Assembly (NCBI GenBank): GCA_009768925.2 | Contig: VHIT02000054.1 | Span: 310,001-374,000 of the forward strand | DNA: 64,000 bases | Direction of reading: 5' to 3' | Source of the DNA: Cryptosporidium bovis | Lineage: Eukaryota > Apicomplexa > Conoidasida > Eucoccidiorida > Cryptosporidiidae | Shown here: positions 11,502-21,742 of the stretch, one piece after another | How positions within the stretch are numbered: position 1 is the first letter of the stretch | Layout of the letters: each line of letters starts with the position of its first letter | Translations under genes and position numbers: made by a program | The notes under the pieces: generated by a model | The model's database searches: none | Told to the model about the DNA's origin: nothing | What the model saw: only the letters and a program-made list of their open reading frames with translations

Positions 11502-14234
11502 ATGTCACACGAAAATAGATGTGAATGTAACTTGCAAAAACTCAGAAATTCGATAAAATCTATGAATGATCACGAAATTGAAAAAAGATTAGCCGGAATC
11601 AATTTATATTTTGAATCAATACAGTCTGAGTATCAATTGCTGTCGTTGAAAGATATAAAACAACTTCAGACTATTTTTGAGTGCGAAAATAATAATAATG
11701 TTCTTATAGAACTATCAAGATTATGCATGAAGATTGCCCTGGTTTCCCTCCTCAAAGAAAATAGTTTTGAAATAAGCATTATTTTGGATAAAGATGACGT
11801 TAATCTGGAATATATAAGGACCATAATTCGGGAAAAAAAAGAGATGGATGTTGAGGGTTTTAGTGATAACAAACTCCAATCTTATAATTTAATAGATACC
11901 AAGCCACTTTTTGAATGCATCAGAGGTACGGTGGACGTTATTATTATATTGATCCCAATACTACAAGATATTGCTGAGGTTGATGATGTTGTTGTAAGAT
12001 CGGAAACTCTAAAATCACTAAAATTATTGATGAACATTATTACGTTTATGATTGAGGACTATATTGAAGAGGTCGGTGATATTGAAAATGAAAGAGATTC
12101 TAACTTAGTGTCAATATTTAATTATTCTATTGATATTTTTGAAAAATTATCTGTTTCGGATATCATAAGTCATAAGATACTTTCGTGTCACATCATCCCG
12201 CTAATTCTCAGGCAGAAAAGGTTATATGATCGTTTCAATGATGAAAGAAACATTTTAATCACAAACTATACTGACTTTTGCACTCATCCAGCACCAATTT
12301 TGAGAAAGCATGCAAGCAATGTTCTCAATTACATTATGGATGAAATCGAATTTAACGAGGAAATCATCAATATTCTCTTTTTACCTATAATAAAAAACTT
12401 CTGTTTTGACGAGCAGGATTGCATTAGATTATCTTCGATAAGTAACATTGAGTCTTTTTTTTTTCAGATAGTTGAGATGTTTAAGGGGAATAATATTAAA
12501 TCAATATTCTCTTACTATGATTTATTGCAGCCATTACTACTTAAGTTATGCAATGACGAAAGCTGGAGAGTAAGATCAGGTATTACAATGTGTTTGGTCA
12601 ATATATTTGTTCATTTAATTCATTTTGAAACAATGGCAAAGGACAAATGTGATGAGTTCCAGTTTGACTGCAATGAAATGGAAAATAATGAGATAATTTC
12701 GAATAATGATAAAACTTCAAGGCATGAGCTTCTTGATGGAAATTTGAGTTCGTATGTGAAGATAAACGAATCTCAGGTAACTAATTCACCTAATAGTGTG
12801 TTTCAAAACATAAAACGAGACGTAGATCAATCCTTCTATGAAAAGACGTTGATATCTTTACTTGATAAATTATTAACAGATCAAGAAGGTGAAACAAGAA
12901 ATAACTCAATTTCAATAATCCTACAGGTTATTGAAAGCAACTACGATAATTCAAATGCAATTTATAGGAATGTACACGATATCCTTTTTTACAAAGTTAT
13001 TATTCCAAGAATAGACAACAAGAGCTTGTTAATCGATACGAATACACACTTAAAGATAAATTTAACGAGGATAATTACGATAATGATGCGAATTTACAAA
13101 CTAATTAACATCGACAAAAATGATTACTTTATTAACGATAAAGTGTCCACTTTCAAATTATTGCTTGAAACTTTAATACATGACAGAGATACACAGGTAA
13201 GACAGAATGTTTTACTTGCACTTTATGTAGGTATGGTAGAATGGAGAGATCAGGGTTTCATCATAAATACCATTATGCCGTATTTAACTTCTACTATGCA
13301 AGATAGTTCATGGAGAATAAGATATTGTTCTGTAATTCTACTTCTTACGTCCTTTTATGCAATTCTGGAATGCAACTTCGAGAAGGATAAGATTTGGTCC
13401 GGCAGTATCTCAGAAACACGCACAAAAGAGTCGATGGAAAACTTCCTGAAACCAGATGGAGTTCCAAACATACTTTTGGACCTAATTTTTGGAGCACTTT
13501 TAGACAAAGCAAGTATTATTAGACAAATGGTTTGTATATTTGCACTACCGTTAGTATCTTTATGGCTTGGCCACAACTGGACAAAGAATTTTTGGGAAAG
13601 GTTGATATTTCCCTTGGTTACAGACGAAAGTTCATACTTGTCGCGTTCTGTAGGATTACTATCTGTGAATTCCATGATTTCTGGCATCGGAATAAGGTCT
13701 TTCGATGATTTCAAGCAAAACACACAATTAATTTCGCAATTTATTTTCAACTTGCTACCCAATACTGAACAAAAAAATGTTGGAAATCCTAGTTGCTACT
13801 ATAATAGTTCAAACACACTAACGGAACATAGCGTAATTGAGAAACTGCTCACAAAAGAGATGGGTACAGAAACTGGTGTTGAATTTCTATCAAGATATAT
13901 CCCACTAATAAAGATTTCAAACTTGGTATTATCCTGTGAGCCATTTATAGACATGAAAATCGTGAAAAAGGAACACTCTCCGGATGTCACTAAGTTCCAC
14001 TATGAAATGATCTCAGCTATTTTTCATTACTCCGTCAACGACCCTGTCGCGAATGTGCGCATTAAAGCATTCCAAGCCGTTTACTCATATATATGTGTGA
14101 ATGGATTGGATAGTTGTGATAAATCAATTGTTGATCAGGTGGTATACTCACAAGAAAACGACCCTGATTCGGAAATTAGAAACTACTGCATGGGTATTTT
14201 GAAAAGACATGGAGTACTGGGACGAGACATTTAA
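11502..14234 (+). CDS. HEAT-repeat phosphatase-regulator-like protein (PR65/A or PP4R1 type)
   Basis: This 910-residue protein is built largely of HEAT-like helical repeats. Clear examples are DESWRVRSGITMCLVNIF (about residue 350), HDRDTQVRQNVLLAL (about 563), DSSWRIRYCSVILLLTSF (about 605) and NDPVANVRIKAFQAVYSY (about 846). The W-R-x-R-x-G or R-Y pattern is typical of the PP2A scaffold subunit and its relatives. PR65 has about 590 residues and 15 repeats. The greater length, with an acidic insert around residues 375-440, is closer to PP4 regulatory subunit 1. A role as a phosphatase scaffold or regulator is therefore likely, but the partner is not determined. The PP4 catalytic subunit gene lies about 38 kb downstream. 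The ATG at 11502 follows an A/T-rich leader and is the first in frame. Confidence 0.6.
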   Translation: MSHENRCECNLQKLRNSIKSMNDHEIEKRLAGINLYFESIQSEYQLLSLKDIKQLQTIFECENNNNVLIELSRLCMKIALVSLLKENSFEISIILDKDDVNLEYIRTIIREKKEMDVEGFSDNKLQSYNLIDTKPLFECIRGTVDVIIILIPILQDIAEVDDVVVRSETLKSLKLLMNIITFMIEDYIEEVGDIENERDSNLVSIFNYSIDIFEKLSVSDIISHKILSCHIIPLILRQKRLYDRFNDERNILITNYTDFCTHPAPILRKHASNVLNYIMDEIEFNEEIINILFLPIIKNFCFDEQDCIRLSSISNIESFFFQIVEMFKGNNIKSIFSYYDLLQPLLLKLCNDESWRVRSGITMCLVNIFVHLIHFETMAKDKCDEFQFDCNEMENNEIISNNDKTSRHELLDGNLSSYVKINESQVTNSPNSVFQNIKRDVDQSFYEKTLISLLDKLLTDQEGETRNNSISIILQVIESNYDNSNAIYRNVHDILFYKVIIPRIDNKSLLIDTNTHLKINLTRIITIMMRIYKLINIDKNDYFINDKVSTFKLLLETLIHDRDTQVRQNVLLALYVGMVEWRDQGFIINTIMPYLTSTMQDSSWRIRYCSVILLLTSFYAILECNFEKDKIWSGSISETRTKESMENFLKPDGVPNILLDLIFGALLDKASIIRQMVCIFALPLVSLWLGHNWTKNFWERLIFPLVTDESSYLSRSVGLLSVNSMISGIGIRSFDDFKQNTQLISQFIFNLLPNTEQKNVGNPSCYYNSSNTLTEHSVIEKLLTKEMGTETGVEFLSRYIPLIKISNLVLSCEPFIDMKIVKKEHSPDVTKFHYEMISAIFHYSVNDPVANVRIKAFQAVYSYICVNGLDSCDKSIVDQVVYSQENDPDSEIRNYCMGILKRHGVLGRDI

Positions 14235-14260
14235 TGATTATGAAAGATTTATTTTTTTTA

Positions 14261-16177
14261 TTAATCCCCCGCAGACTTTTTCGCCTTTAGTGCCTCTTTT
14301 GCTCGCTTTCTTGCGGCTCTCTCTGCTGCGATCTTCTCTCTATTTTGATGATAAGCATTTTTCCTTTCTGTATCCTTGATGGATTCGTTCGCACCCGACT
14401 TAGACAGCATTTTTATAAGTATGTCGGGCGAGTCACCCAGTTGAACTGTGAGATTATAAACTAATTTGTATTCCTCTCCTAATTTGTATGAGTCAACCAC
14501 GTCTCTTGTGAAATAACCCAGCCTTTCGAATTGGTATCTGTTTATGACTAGTTCTCCCATATCATTTTGGAAGTCATCACAAAGAATACTTTTTTCTGCA
14601 ATTCCGGTAAAAGTTGCCAAACTTCTCTTATTAATAAACTTCCTCCAGTCTTCATTTCCTTGATTTTCTGGTTCTGATACAGTAAACAAACGACCATACA
14701 ATCTGAATTCGACTTTGACAATATTATCTCTCGAAAGCCAGTGAATCGCAGTTAGTTTTTTGTTTTTGGAATCAATAGAGTCAACATTCTTATTTATTTC
14801 GCAATGTATTTCTTTAATTTCATTTTCACCTAAAACCACGTCCCTACATGTAATAATGTGAGAATATTTCAGTCTTACAGATCCTCCAACATAGAGTCTT
14901 TTATAGTCTGAAGGTGGGTTCTGATTAAAATTGTTCTTGTTCTCATCGAACCAGAAATCACTCCTTTCAATCCATATTTCTCTTGACAAAGTAATTATCC
15001 TATATCCCATGTCAACATTTTCATCTGGGTGGTTCCTAACAGCGATCTCAACTATATCGGTTTGAAAATGTTCATCCCAATTTGTAATTACAACTTTTAA
15101 TGGTTGTATACATGCAAACCTCCTTTGGCAGCTACCATGTAATTCATCTTTAACACAATCTTCCAGTAATTGAATATGTATCATCTGATCTCTCTTAGAC
15201 GCTCCTATTTTATCACAAAAGTTCCATAGAGATTGAGGTGGATATCCTTTTCTTCTAACTGCAGATAGAGTCGGCATCCTTGGGTCATCCCAACCATTTA
15301 CATAATTTTCATTCACTAATATTAGCAACTTTCTCTTGCTGAGCACAGTGTAAGTAATATTAAGTCTCGCAAACTCTATCTGCCTGGTTCTTTTTATTCC
15401 TAATTCAATCTGTAACCAATCGTATAACGGTCTATGCAACTCAAATTCTAACGTGCAAATGCTATGAGTTATTTCCTCTATAGAGTCACTTTGACCATGC
15501 GCAAAGTCGTACATAGGATATATCAACCACTTGTCACCTACATGTGGATGAGGTTGTTTAAGTATCCTATACAATATAGGATCACGTAAATTAGGATTAC
15601 CGTGATTCATGTCAATCTTTGCTCTTAACACGCAATCACCCTCCTCGAATTCACCTGCTCTCATTCTTTCAAATAGTTCTATATTTTCCTCAACTGTGCG
15701 GTTTCTATATATTGACTCAACTGCAGGGCTGTTCGCATCACCCCTGTTTTTCCTAATCTCCTCAATTGTTTGATGATCAACATAAGCCTTTCCCTCCAAT
15801 ATTAATTTCCTCGCCCACTCGTATAATTGATCGAAATAATCGGATGCATAAAATTTGTTTTCACCCCAGTCAGCTCCAAGCCATTTAACATCCTTTTCAA
15901 TTGCATCAATATATCGACGCTCCTCTGAATAAGGATTAGTATCATCATATCTTAAGTGGAACTTCCCATTGTATAGTTTTGCTATGCCGTAGTTCAAGCA
16001 AATAGACTTCGCGTGGCCTAGGTGAAGGAATCCGTTTGGTTCTGGTGGAAACCTTGTGATAATTAAATCATGTCTTCCTTCCTTTAGATCGTCCTCCACT
16101 ATTTGTTTAATAAAATTGTTTGTGTTTGAAACAACACTAACTTTCTCATTCGCTATTTCTAGTTCAAGGGATGCCAT
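14261..16177 (-). CDS. QARS: Glutaminyl-tRNA synthetase
   Basis: This 638-residue class I synthetase charges tRNA-Gln in the cytosol. The class signature PPEPNGFLHLGHAKS covers residues about 44-58 (HLGH as the HIGH motif), followed by FHLRYDDTNP. The KMSKS equivalent is VLSKRKL near residue 280, preceded by the GlnRS-specific NITYTVLSKRK context and followed by GWDDPRMPTLSAVRRKGYPP. A two-part beta-barrel anticodon-binding region makes up the C-terminal half. The tail is Lys/Arg/Ala-rich. Unlike animal GlnRS it lacks the long N-terminal YqeY-like appended domain: only about 30 residues precede the catalytic domain. It is a single exon. Its 3' end is only 26 bp from the convergent HEAT-repeat gene. 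Confidence 0.95.
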   Translation of the reverse strand: MASLELEIANEKVSVVSNTNNFIKQIVEDDLKEGRHDLIITRFPPEPNGFLHLGHAKSICLNYGIAKLYNGKFHLRYDDTNPYSEERRYIDAIEKDVKWLGADWGENKFYASDYFDQLYEWARKLILEGKAYVDHQTIEEIRKNRGDANSPAVESIYRNRTVEENIELFERMRAGEFEEGDCVLRAKIDMNHGNPNLRDPILYRILKQPHPHVGDKWLIYPMYDFAHGQSDSIEEITHSICTLEFELHRPLYDWLQIELGIKRTRQIEFARLNITYTVLSKRKLLILVNENYVNGWDDPRMPTLSAVRRKGYPPQSLWNFCDKIGASKRDQMIHIQLLEDCVKDELHGSCQRRFACIQPLKVVITNWDEHFQTDIVEIAVRNHPDENVDMGYRIITLSREIWIERSDFWFDENKNNFNQNPPSDYKRLYVGGSVRLKYSHIITCRDVVLGENEIKEIHCEINKNVDSIDSKNKKLTAIHWLSRDNIVKVEFRLYGRLFTVSEPENQGNEDWRKFINKRSLATFTGIAEKSILCDDFQNDMGELVINRYQFERLGYFTRDVVDSYKLGEEYKLVYNLTVQLGDSPDILIKMLSKSGANESIKDTERKNAYHQNREKIAAERAARKRAKEALKAKKSAGD

Positions 16178-16231
16178 TACTCAAAACAAAACCAATTTTG
16201 TTTTTACTTTGTAGACGAAAAGCTCGTAACA

Positions 16232-16240
16232 TTGGCGGGA
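16232..16240. promoter_or_regulatory. E2F-like site upstream of GlnRS
   Basis: TTGGCGGGA lies about 55 bp upstream of the GlnRS start. It matches the E2F-like core TTGGCGGGA very closely and stands out in A/T-rich flanks. A binding factor is inferred, not shown. Confidence 0.45.
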
Positions 16241-16389
16241 GAAGCCGCAAAATTTACAGGAATGAATAGTTGGGGACATGTAAAAAAATTCGAACCAACA
16301 GAGAAAAAGCGATATCACATTTAAAGTTCACACTAATACTACGAACTTTGAATAAAATTTATTAATTATCTACTGTTGCCGAAATAAAC

Positions 16390-17262
16390 TCAATAAAAAC
16401 CATGGAAATCTCTATTCCCCGGCGGTAAATAAATGTCATTATCAGGTGTGGCTTTCATCCCAGGTATAGAAGATGTAGGGATGAATTTAGGTTTTACCTT
16501 TCCACCAATACCCTTAAAAATTGCACTGTTTGGTCCAACCAAACTCCCTCTTATACCTTTGTCATCAAACAATGGGTCTGGAAAGTATGCCCCCCCACCG
16601 ATGTTAACACCTTCTAAAAAAGGGGAGGGCTCAGTATTTTTACTGAAAATAGGGCCACTCCTTCTTATGCCATCCTCCTCTAATTCATTGTAATAATTGC
16701 CGTTGCTTCTCACTCTACATTTGAGTATTTGGTTTCCCATCCAATTACTTATCTCCAAAAAAAAAAACCTCTTAAGTGACACATTGTCAACGAACTGATC
16801 AATTTTTTTTATAGGAAAGCTAATCTTTGATAAATGATTAACCTCATCATAATTGCTAATAGTTATTATTAATGAATCTTCTAATGATTCAAACAAAGCT
16901 TTAACAGAAGCATTAGCGAAGTAGTCGACTCCATCGTCTTCCGGGGGTAAATCGCACTTTGTATAAAAGAGTGAAAATTGATTTGTTCTAGTTTTCCAAT
17001 TTGTAGGCATCAAATCAAGTGAAAAATTATCCTCTAAATTCCTTATTGGCAGTCTAAGTCTGGGTATAGATGCACTGTTTAATTTATCTCCCTTATTATC
17101 ACTTGAGGAATATTCACAAGTATTTGCTAGAGGAATGAAACCTTTATCTAGAAATAGAGAATGGGTAATTACTATAATGTAATCCATCGGAGAACTAGGC
17201 TTGGCTAGTTTAAATATAATGGGCATCCAAAAACTTGAGTCATCAACTTCGCTAGTATTCAT
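16390..17262 (-). CDS. PSMF1: PI31-like proteasome regulator
   Basis: This 290-residue protein resembles PI31, a proteasome-binding regulator. The N-terminal half fits an FP (Fbxo7/PI31) domain: PSSPMDYIIVITHSLFLDKGFIPL near residues 22-45 resembles the helix pair of that domain, and LMPTNWKTRTNQFSLFYTKC resembles its LPxGWN..YxLxY strand. The C-terminal third is Pro/Gly-rich and disordered. It includes GGAYFPDPLFDDKG and SLVGPNSAIF, like the VGPxHPxF repeats of PI31, and ends DIYLPPGNRDFHGFY, similar to the HxLPPG close of the family. It is a single exon. Similarity was judged by eye over short motifs, so the assignment is probable rather than certain. Confidence 0.65.
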   Translation of the reverse strand: MNTSEVDDSSFWMPIIFKLAKPSSPMDYIIVITHSLFLDKGFIPLANTCEYSSSDNKGDKLNSASIPRLRLPIRNLEDNFSLDLMPTNWKTRTNQFSLFYTKCDLPPEDDGVDYFANASVKALFESLEDSLIITISNYDEVNHLSKISFPIKKIDQFVDNVSLKRFFFLEISNWMGNQILKCRVRSNGNYYNELEEDGIRRSGPIFSKNTEPSPFLEGVNIGGGAYFPDPLFDDKGIRGSLVGPNSAIFKGIGGKVKPKFIPTSSIPGMKATPDNDIYLPPGNRDFHGFY

Positions 17263-17364
17263 TTTTTACTTTTTAATATAAATGTTTTTTTCACCCCACG
17301 GAGTAGAATCTTGCATTTAAAAATTGTTTAGCGCAAAATAATCTTTTAAATGCAAAATAAGAAA

Positions 17365-19467
17365 TTACTTCAATTTTAGTTTATCACCATCGTCAATCAT
17401 TTCAACAAAGTTAGCAGTTTCTAGGAAGGGTCTTTTTGTAATTCCAATATTTTTTACATTACAGCCATGTGCAAATGTGTGACTTGTTTCAAACGTGGCT
17501 GTAGGGCCAGTAATATCGGAAATAGAAAGGATTAGGTTGTATCTGCTAATATTCAATCTTATCTGTATCACCATGTTTCTTTTCAAAACAATTTGATCTT
17601 TCTTTAAGTCTTCATAATTTATCCTTGATCTCAGGTTATATACATCATTTGTTTGAAACGCGCTTCCAAAGCATCTTTCCATAAAGTCATAATAAAAAAT
17701 CTTTGGCACCTGAGACGTATTATTTGCTTCAGAAGACTCTCTGCAACATACCCCTAGTCTTATTCTTCCCATGTAAGTTTTACAAACTTGAACTTGCCAA
17801 ATCATATCTGATACGAATCTATAATCACCTATTGTCCATGCCCATTTATACTTACCTGAAACTGAAGTCTTTCTAACTAATGCCACAGGATATTGTCCTA
17901 ATTGAGTGTTAGTAGCAAATTCTTGATTTTCTTTCCACGGAACCAATCTACCTCCACTTTCATTCCCTATTAGCTTATTTAAAGCCGCATTTAGTAAAAG
18001 AGAATCCAATTCCTTCGTTCTTATCTTTAACAGGTCGTTTGGTGCCATTTGCTCAAATCTAATCTGCTTGTAAAAGTCCAAAGAATTCTTTTTCTTGTTT
18101 GAAAACAATCCGATACTGCTTTCTCTTTGTACTAAATACAGCTTTAAAGCAAGGAATAAATCAATCTCACCCATTAAAACTCGCTCACTACTTAATATTT
18201 TCAACAACACATCCGGTCCAAGAGCAAGATGTGGTCCTTTGAATAATGCTTGTGCACAATCAGCTAATAAGTGAACCATAAGTTCGATCAAACCCTCCAT
18301 TTCTAAAGATTCCGCAACAGAGGACATTTGAACAATTACATCAATACTCGCAGGTGAATTTAACATCTGAAATAATTCTTCCTCTAATAGCTGTACTTTA
18401 AATCTCCTTGCTTCATGTAAAACCGTAAGTATTAAGTACGGGTTTGCTCCTCTTAATGAGGTTGTGTGCCCATAAATAAAGAGTAATAGCATTCTTACTG
18501 CTTCCGGATAAATTGCTTTGATTTTGTATTCTGGTCTCAACAAACTCGCCTTTATCTTATCTAACTTTCCCTTTAAATTCGGATCATCATAGTTTAAATT
18601 AAACTGTTCATTAATTTCCTGTCTTGATTCCATTATTTGGTTTATTTCCTCGCGCATAATTGGAGAAGCCAGACTTAATAGGTTACTATGAACTGGTATT
18701 CTTATTGATGTAACTGGTGGCAATATTTTTAAATCTTGTTCATCAGATTTGACTGTCCTAGAAGCATTCTCAATAAATTCGTTTTGAGCTCTTTTATTTA
18801 AATTATTTGTGTTAATTGTTGGCAATGAAATAATTTGTTCATTTATATCTTTTTGACTCCATGTGTATTCCGTATCAACCAATGGAGATGAGAATTGTAT
18901 TGCTCTTATTTTATTTATTTCCTCCATCTTCCTAATATTCTTTTCAAATAGTTCACATGCTTTCTCGTTAGGAATTAATATTATGTCCAGATCACACGTT
19001 GGTTCTTGGAGGTAAATGTCTTTTGCAGGTATTCTTCCTATTGGGTCAATGGCAGATGATTGAACATGAACGGTGTTTGGTTCATTATCCACATCTTTCT
19101 CACCTTCAATATATAATCTGTTTAAAATCTTGTCTTTTTCAAATGAAAGTAACTTTGGTACTATGCTTTCTAATGTGACATAATCCAAATCGTCAGTTTC
19201 TCTTACTAATATATTACCTTTGTTGTCAAAATACCCATGATTTATCCAAGATAGCATCTGACTCGGTGAGAAGGGTCCAATTAATTGATCACTATCATCT
19301 CTGAAATAATATCCCAAATTATGTGAAACTTTCCCATTTCTTGCAACATCCTTCCTCTCTATTCTCTTTTGTGAAGGTTTCAAAATTGCATTATCAGATC
19401 TTTTGAGTATTCCATCTAATTTATTGACCATTTTCAAGTTGTATCGAATTTGTTGATTGGCCGTCAT
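17365..19467 (-). CDS. GYF + BTB/BACK domain protein, tandem copy 1
   Basis: This 700-residue protein starts with a GYF-type domain (about residues 50-100). Its core GPFSPSQMLSWINHGYF matches the GYF consensus GPF-x4-M-x2-W-x3-GYF, which binds proline-rich peptides. After a linker comes a BTB/POZ-like stretch (about 245-375, with IPVHSNLLSLASPIM where BTB has FxAHKxVLAxxSxxF, and MLLLFIYGHT as the usual LLxFIYTG). A BACK-like helical part follows (ARRFKVQLLEEELFQML onward). The C-terminus (about 530-700) is a beta-rich region starting WAWTIGDYRF, possibly SPRY- or PHR-like. BTB/BACK proteins often serve as CUL3 substrate adaptors, so a ubiquitin role is inferred. The gene is paralogous to its upstream neighbour, with 46 bp between them. 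Confidence 0.7.
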   Translation of the reverse strand: MTANQQIRYNLKMVNKLDGILKRSDNAILKPSQKRIERKDVARNGKVSHNLGYYFRDDSDQLIGPFSPSQMLSWINHGYFDNKGNILVRETDDLDYVTLESIVPKLLSFEKDKILNRLYIEGEKDVDNEPNTVHVQSSAIDPIGRIPAKDIYLQEPTCDLDIILIPNEKACELFEKNIRKMEEINKIRAIQFSSPLVDTEYTWSQKDINEQIISLPTINTNNLNKRAQNEFIENASRTVKSDEQDLKILPPVTSIRIPVHSNLLSLASPIMREEINQIMESRQEINEQFNLNYDDPNLKGKLDKIKASLLRPEYKIKAIYPEAVRMLLLFIYGHTTSLRGANPYLILTVLHEARRFKVQLLEEELFQMLNSPASIDVIVQMSSVAESLEMEGLIELMVHLLADCAQALFKGPHLALGPDVLLKILSSERVLMGEIDLFLALKLYLVQRESSIGLFSNKKKNSLDFYKQIRFEQMAPNDLLKIRTKELDSLLLNAALNKLIGNESGGRLVPWKENQEFATNTQLGQYPVALVRKTSVSGKYKWAWTIGDYRFVSDMIWQVQVCKTYMGRIRLGVCCRESSEANNTSQVPKIFYYDFMERCFGSAFQTNDVYNLRSRINYEDLKKDQIVLKRNMVIQIRLNISRYNLILSISDITGPTATFETSHTFAHGCNVKNIGITKRPFLETANFVEMIDDGDKLKLK

Positions 19468-19491
19468 ATGATCAAAAAATGATATCTGTTG

Positions 19492-19498
19492 TGGCGCC
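19492..19498. promoter_or_regulatory. TGGCGCC site in the 46-bp spacer between the tandem GYF/BTB genes
   Basis: The E2F-like core TGGCGCC lies 25 bp upstream of the start of copy 1, inside the very short spacer after the stop of copy 2. The downstream gene's promoter must therefore lie here or inside the upstream coding region. Confidence 0.35.
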
Positions 19499-19513
19499 TT
19501 TTAAACTTGACAA

Positions 19514-21679
19514 CTAATTAGATCTCGTAGTCCTTTGTTTCCGTGCAGTGGATAAAAAAGACGGTATTGTTAATGAATCTCCTGAATCTAACATCTCAAC
19601 AAATAACTTCGTTTCAATATATGGCTTTCTACTAACTTCGAGCCTTTCGACCAAGAAGCCATGATCGTAACAATTTTCAATATATGCTCCTGTTCCAATA
19701 TTTTCAATTTTTATTGTGATAGAATAATCATGGATTGAAACTACGAGGTGATACATTTGGCCACTTCTTATTCTTCCCACAAATATTTCTTCGTTGTTTT
19801 CTTCGGGATTATGTGGCGATATCTCTGTTAACTTTTTAGAATCCTTGGTTGTATTGTAAGCATTTTTAAAACTGCCTCGATTTAGATATTCTAAATTGCT
19901 GAATTTTATATTGCTTTTTCTTACGTCTGATGATTTTATTCTTGATGTACACTGAAAAACATTACTACCGAGAAATGCCGATAAAAACTCCTTTTCAAAA
20001 AAGTCATAATAGAATACCTTTGACATCCTAATATTTTGGGTTTCAGTTATAACTGGTTTCCCTGTGCAACAAACCCCTACTCTAAGTTTTCCTCTCAATG
20101 ATTTTGATATCTGGAATGCAAAGGTCATCTCACTTATTAATCGTGAATCCCCGATTGTCCATGCCCATCTAGTTTGAAATAAGCTCGAGTCACTTCCATT
20201 TGATCTTCCAGTCTTTATTAGTGTAACAGGATATTCGCCATCTCTGTATTTAACTTTGTACTCGGAGTTTGGTAACCATGGTCTTAGTCTTCCCTCCATT
20301 TCAGTTCCAGTTAATTTCTTGAGCGTCGCATCTAATATTAGACTATCAAGTTTTGTTGTTCTAATCAAATTCAACTCTTCAGGTGACATTTGGTCATATT
20401 TTATATGCTTGTAAATTATTATCTCCTTATCATACTTGGAATCTCCATTATTGTCTGCCCATATTCCTATCTCCTTTTCTTTTTGCTGAATAAACTGTTG
20501 TGTTGCGAAAAATAGTTGTAGTTCATCCATCATAACATAATTACTAGATAATAGTTTCAAGTATGCATCAACATTTAAAGCCAGGTATGGTCCCTGAAAA
20601 ATGTAGCTTGCACAACTTGCAATCATAGTTACAATTTCGTCCACGAGCTTTGGCAACTTTAAAATTGCAGCAGCAGCAGCGATTTCAACCAAATCAACAA
20701 TATTCAATTTACTTGAAAATAAATGTAGTAATAATTCATCTTCAAGCTTTTTCCACATAAAACGCTTTGATTCTTTCCACATTGAAACTAATAATAGTTT
20801 ATTCATTGACAAAATTTCTGACGTGTGGCCATATAAATAACGTACAATTGCCTGAATTGCAATGGGGCAATCTGATTCTATAGTCAATACTGGATTCACT
20901 AGGCTCTGTTCTCTTTCTTCATCTGTACAATTTCCAACAGAAACTCTTTCTCTGAGTCTGAAATGCTCCTCGAATAAAGTTTTCATACTTTTCTTTAACA
21001 ACGGAGATGATGTGGCAAGAATACTACTGTGTACATTAATTTTTAAAATGGGAGAGAAAATGAATGAGTCGTCATACTCGAAGTCATCAGCTCTATAAAA
21101 TTGTTCTACATATTTCTCCAAGTAAGAAGACGACTCATTTTTGTTATCATTTAAGCTTACTTCATTTCCAATTAATCTAGAGTTCAATGTATTTGTTTTG
21201 TCTATGAATAAAGCTGAAAGATTTGATCTTGTCTTTAACATCTGTTTTTGAATTTCGTTAGCCTTAACTGAAGGTTTTACTATCACTATCAGGTCCTTGT
21301 GTTGATCGTCATTTTCTTCCAGCAAGGGAATCTGATCGTCCACTAAAGTTATGTCTTTGACTTCTATGGGCCCATGATTGTTTTTTTTAATTATAGTCGT
21401 TTTTTTAGGAGATAGCTTTTCAGAAAAATTCACTTCAACCTCATTAAGTAATTCAGGTAATATTTGTTCTAGAGTCAGTCTCTCAGCAGGACTGCTTGTC
21501 AAATTCCTAAATAGCAAGTCACCCTTTCCATTAAAATACCCATCTCTTATCCAGTTTATTATTTCATTTGAGGAAAATGGTCCTTGTTCTACACCTATCT
21601 CATCGACAAAACAGTATTGGGAGTTCTTTTTTCTATTTCTGTTATCCTTTTTATTACGGTTCCTCAAATTCAATTGCAT
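19514..21679 (-). CDS. GYF + BTB/BACK domain protein, tandem copy 2
   Basis: This 721-residue paralogue has the same order as copy 1. The GYF-like domain is near residues 23-70 (YCFVDEIGVEQGPFSSNEI then INWIRDGYF, with I replacing the usual M). A BTB-like region follows (INVHSSILATSSPLLKKSM, then AIQAIVRYLYGHT), then BACK helices containing an Ala run (AAAAAILKLPKL). The same C-terminal beta-rich module starts WAWTIGDSRLI and includes RVGVCC and KVFYYDFFEKEF. Copy 1 has the matching strings WAWTIGDYRFV, RLGVCC and KIFYYDFMERCF. The N-terminal linker is Lys/Asn-rich and unlike copy 1. The divergence argues for an old tandem duplication. Confidence 0.7.
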   Translation of the reverse strand: MQLNLRNRNKKDNRNRKKNSQYCFVDEIGVEQGPFSSNEIINWIRDGYFNGKGDLLFRNLTSSPAERLTLEQILPELLNEVEVNFSEKLSPKKTTIIKKNNHGPIEVKDITLVDDQIPLLEENDDQHKDLIVIVKPSVKANEIQKQMLKTRSNLSALFIDKTNTLNSRLIGNEVSLNDNKNESSSYLEKYVEQFYRADDFEYDDSFIFSPILKINVHSSILATSSPLLKKSMKTLFEEHFRLRERVSVGNCTDEEREQSLVNPVLTIESDCPIAIQAIVRYLYGHTSEILSMNKLLLVSMWKESKRFMWKKLEDELLLHLFSSKLNIVDLVEIAAAAAILKLPKLVDEIVTMIASCASYIFQGPYLALNVDAYLKLLSSNYVMMDELQLFFATQQFIQQKEKEIGIWADNNGDSKYDKEIIIYKHIKYDQMSPEELNLIRTTKLDSLILDATLKKLTGTEMEGRLRPWLPNSEYKVKYRDGEYPVTLIKTGRSNGSDSSLFQTRWAWTIGDSRLISEMTFAFQISKSLRGKLRVGVCCTGKPVITETQNIRMSKVFYYDFFEKEFLSAFLGSNVFQCTSRIKSSDVRKSNIKFSNLEYLNRGSFKNAYNTTKDSKKLTEISPHNPEENNEEIFVGRIRSGQMYHLVVSIHDYSITIKIENIGTGAYIENCYDHGFLVERLEVSRKPYIETKLFVEMLDSGDSLTIPSFLSTARKQRTTRSN

Positions 21680-21742
21680 TTTACTTGCTATCTAATTTTA
21701 TTAAACAAGATTAACCAAAAATGCCCACATTTGTACCAAGAA

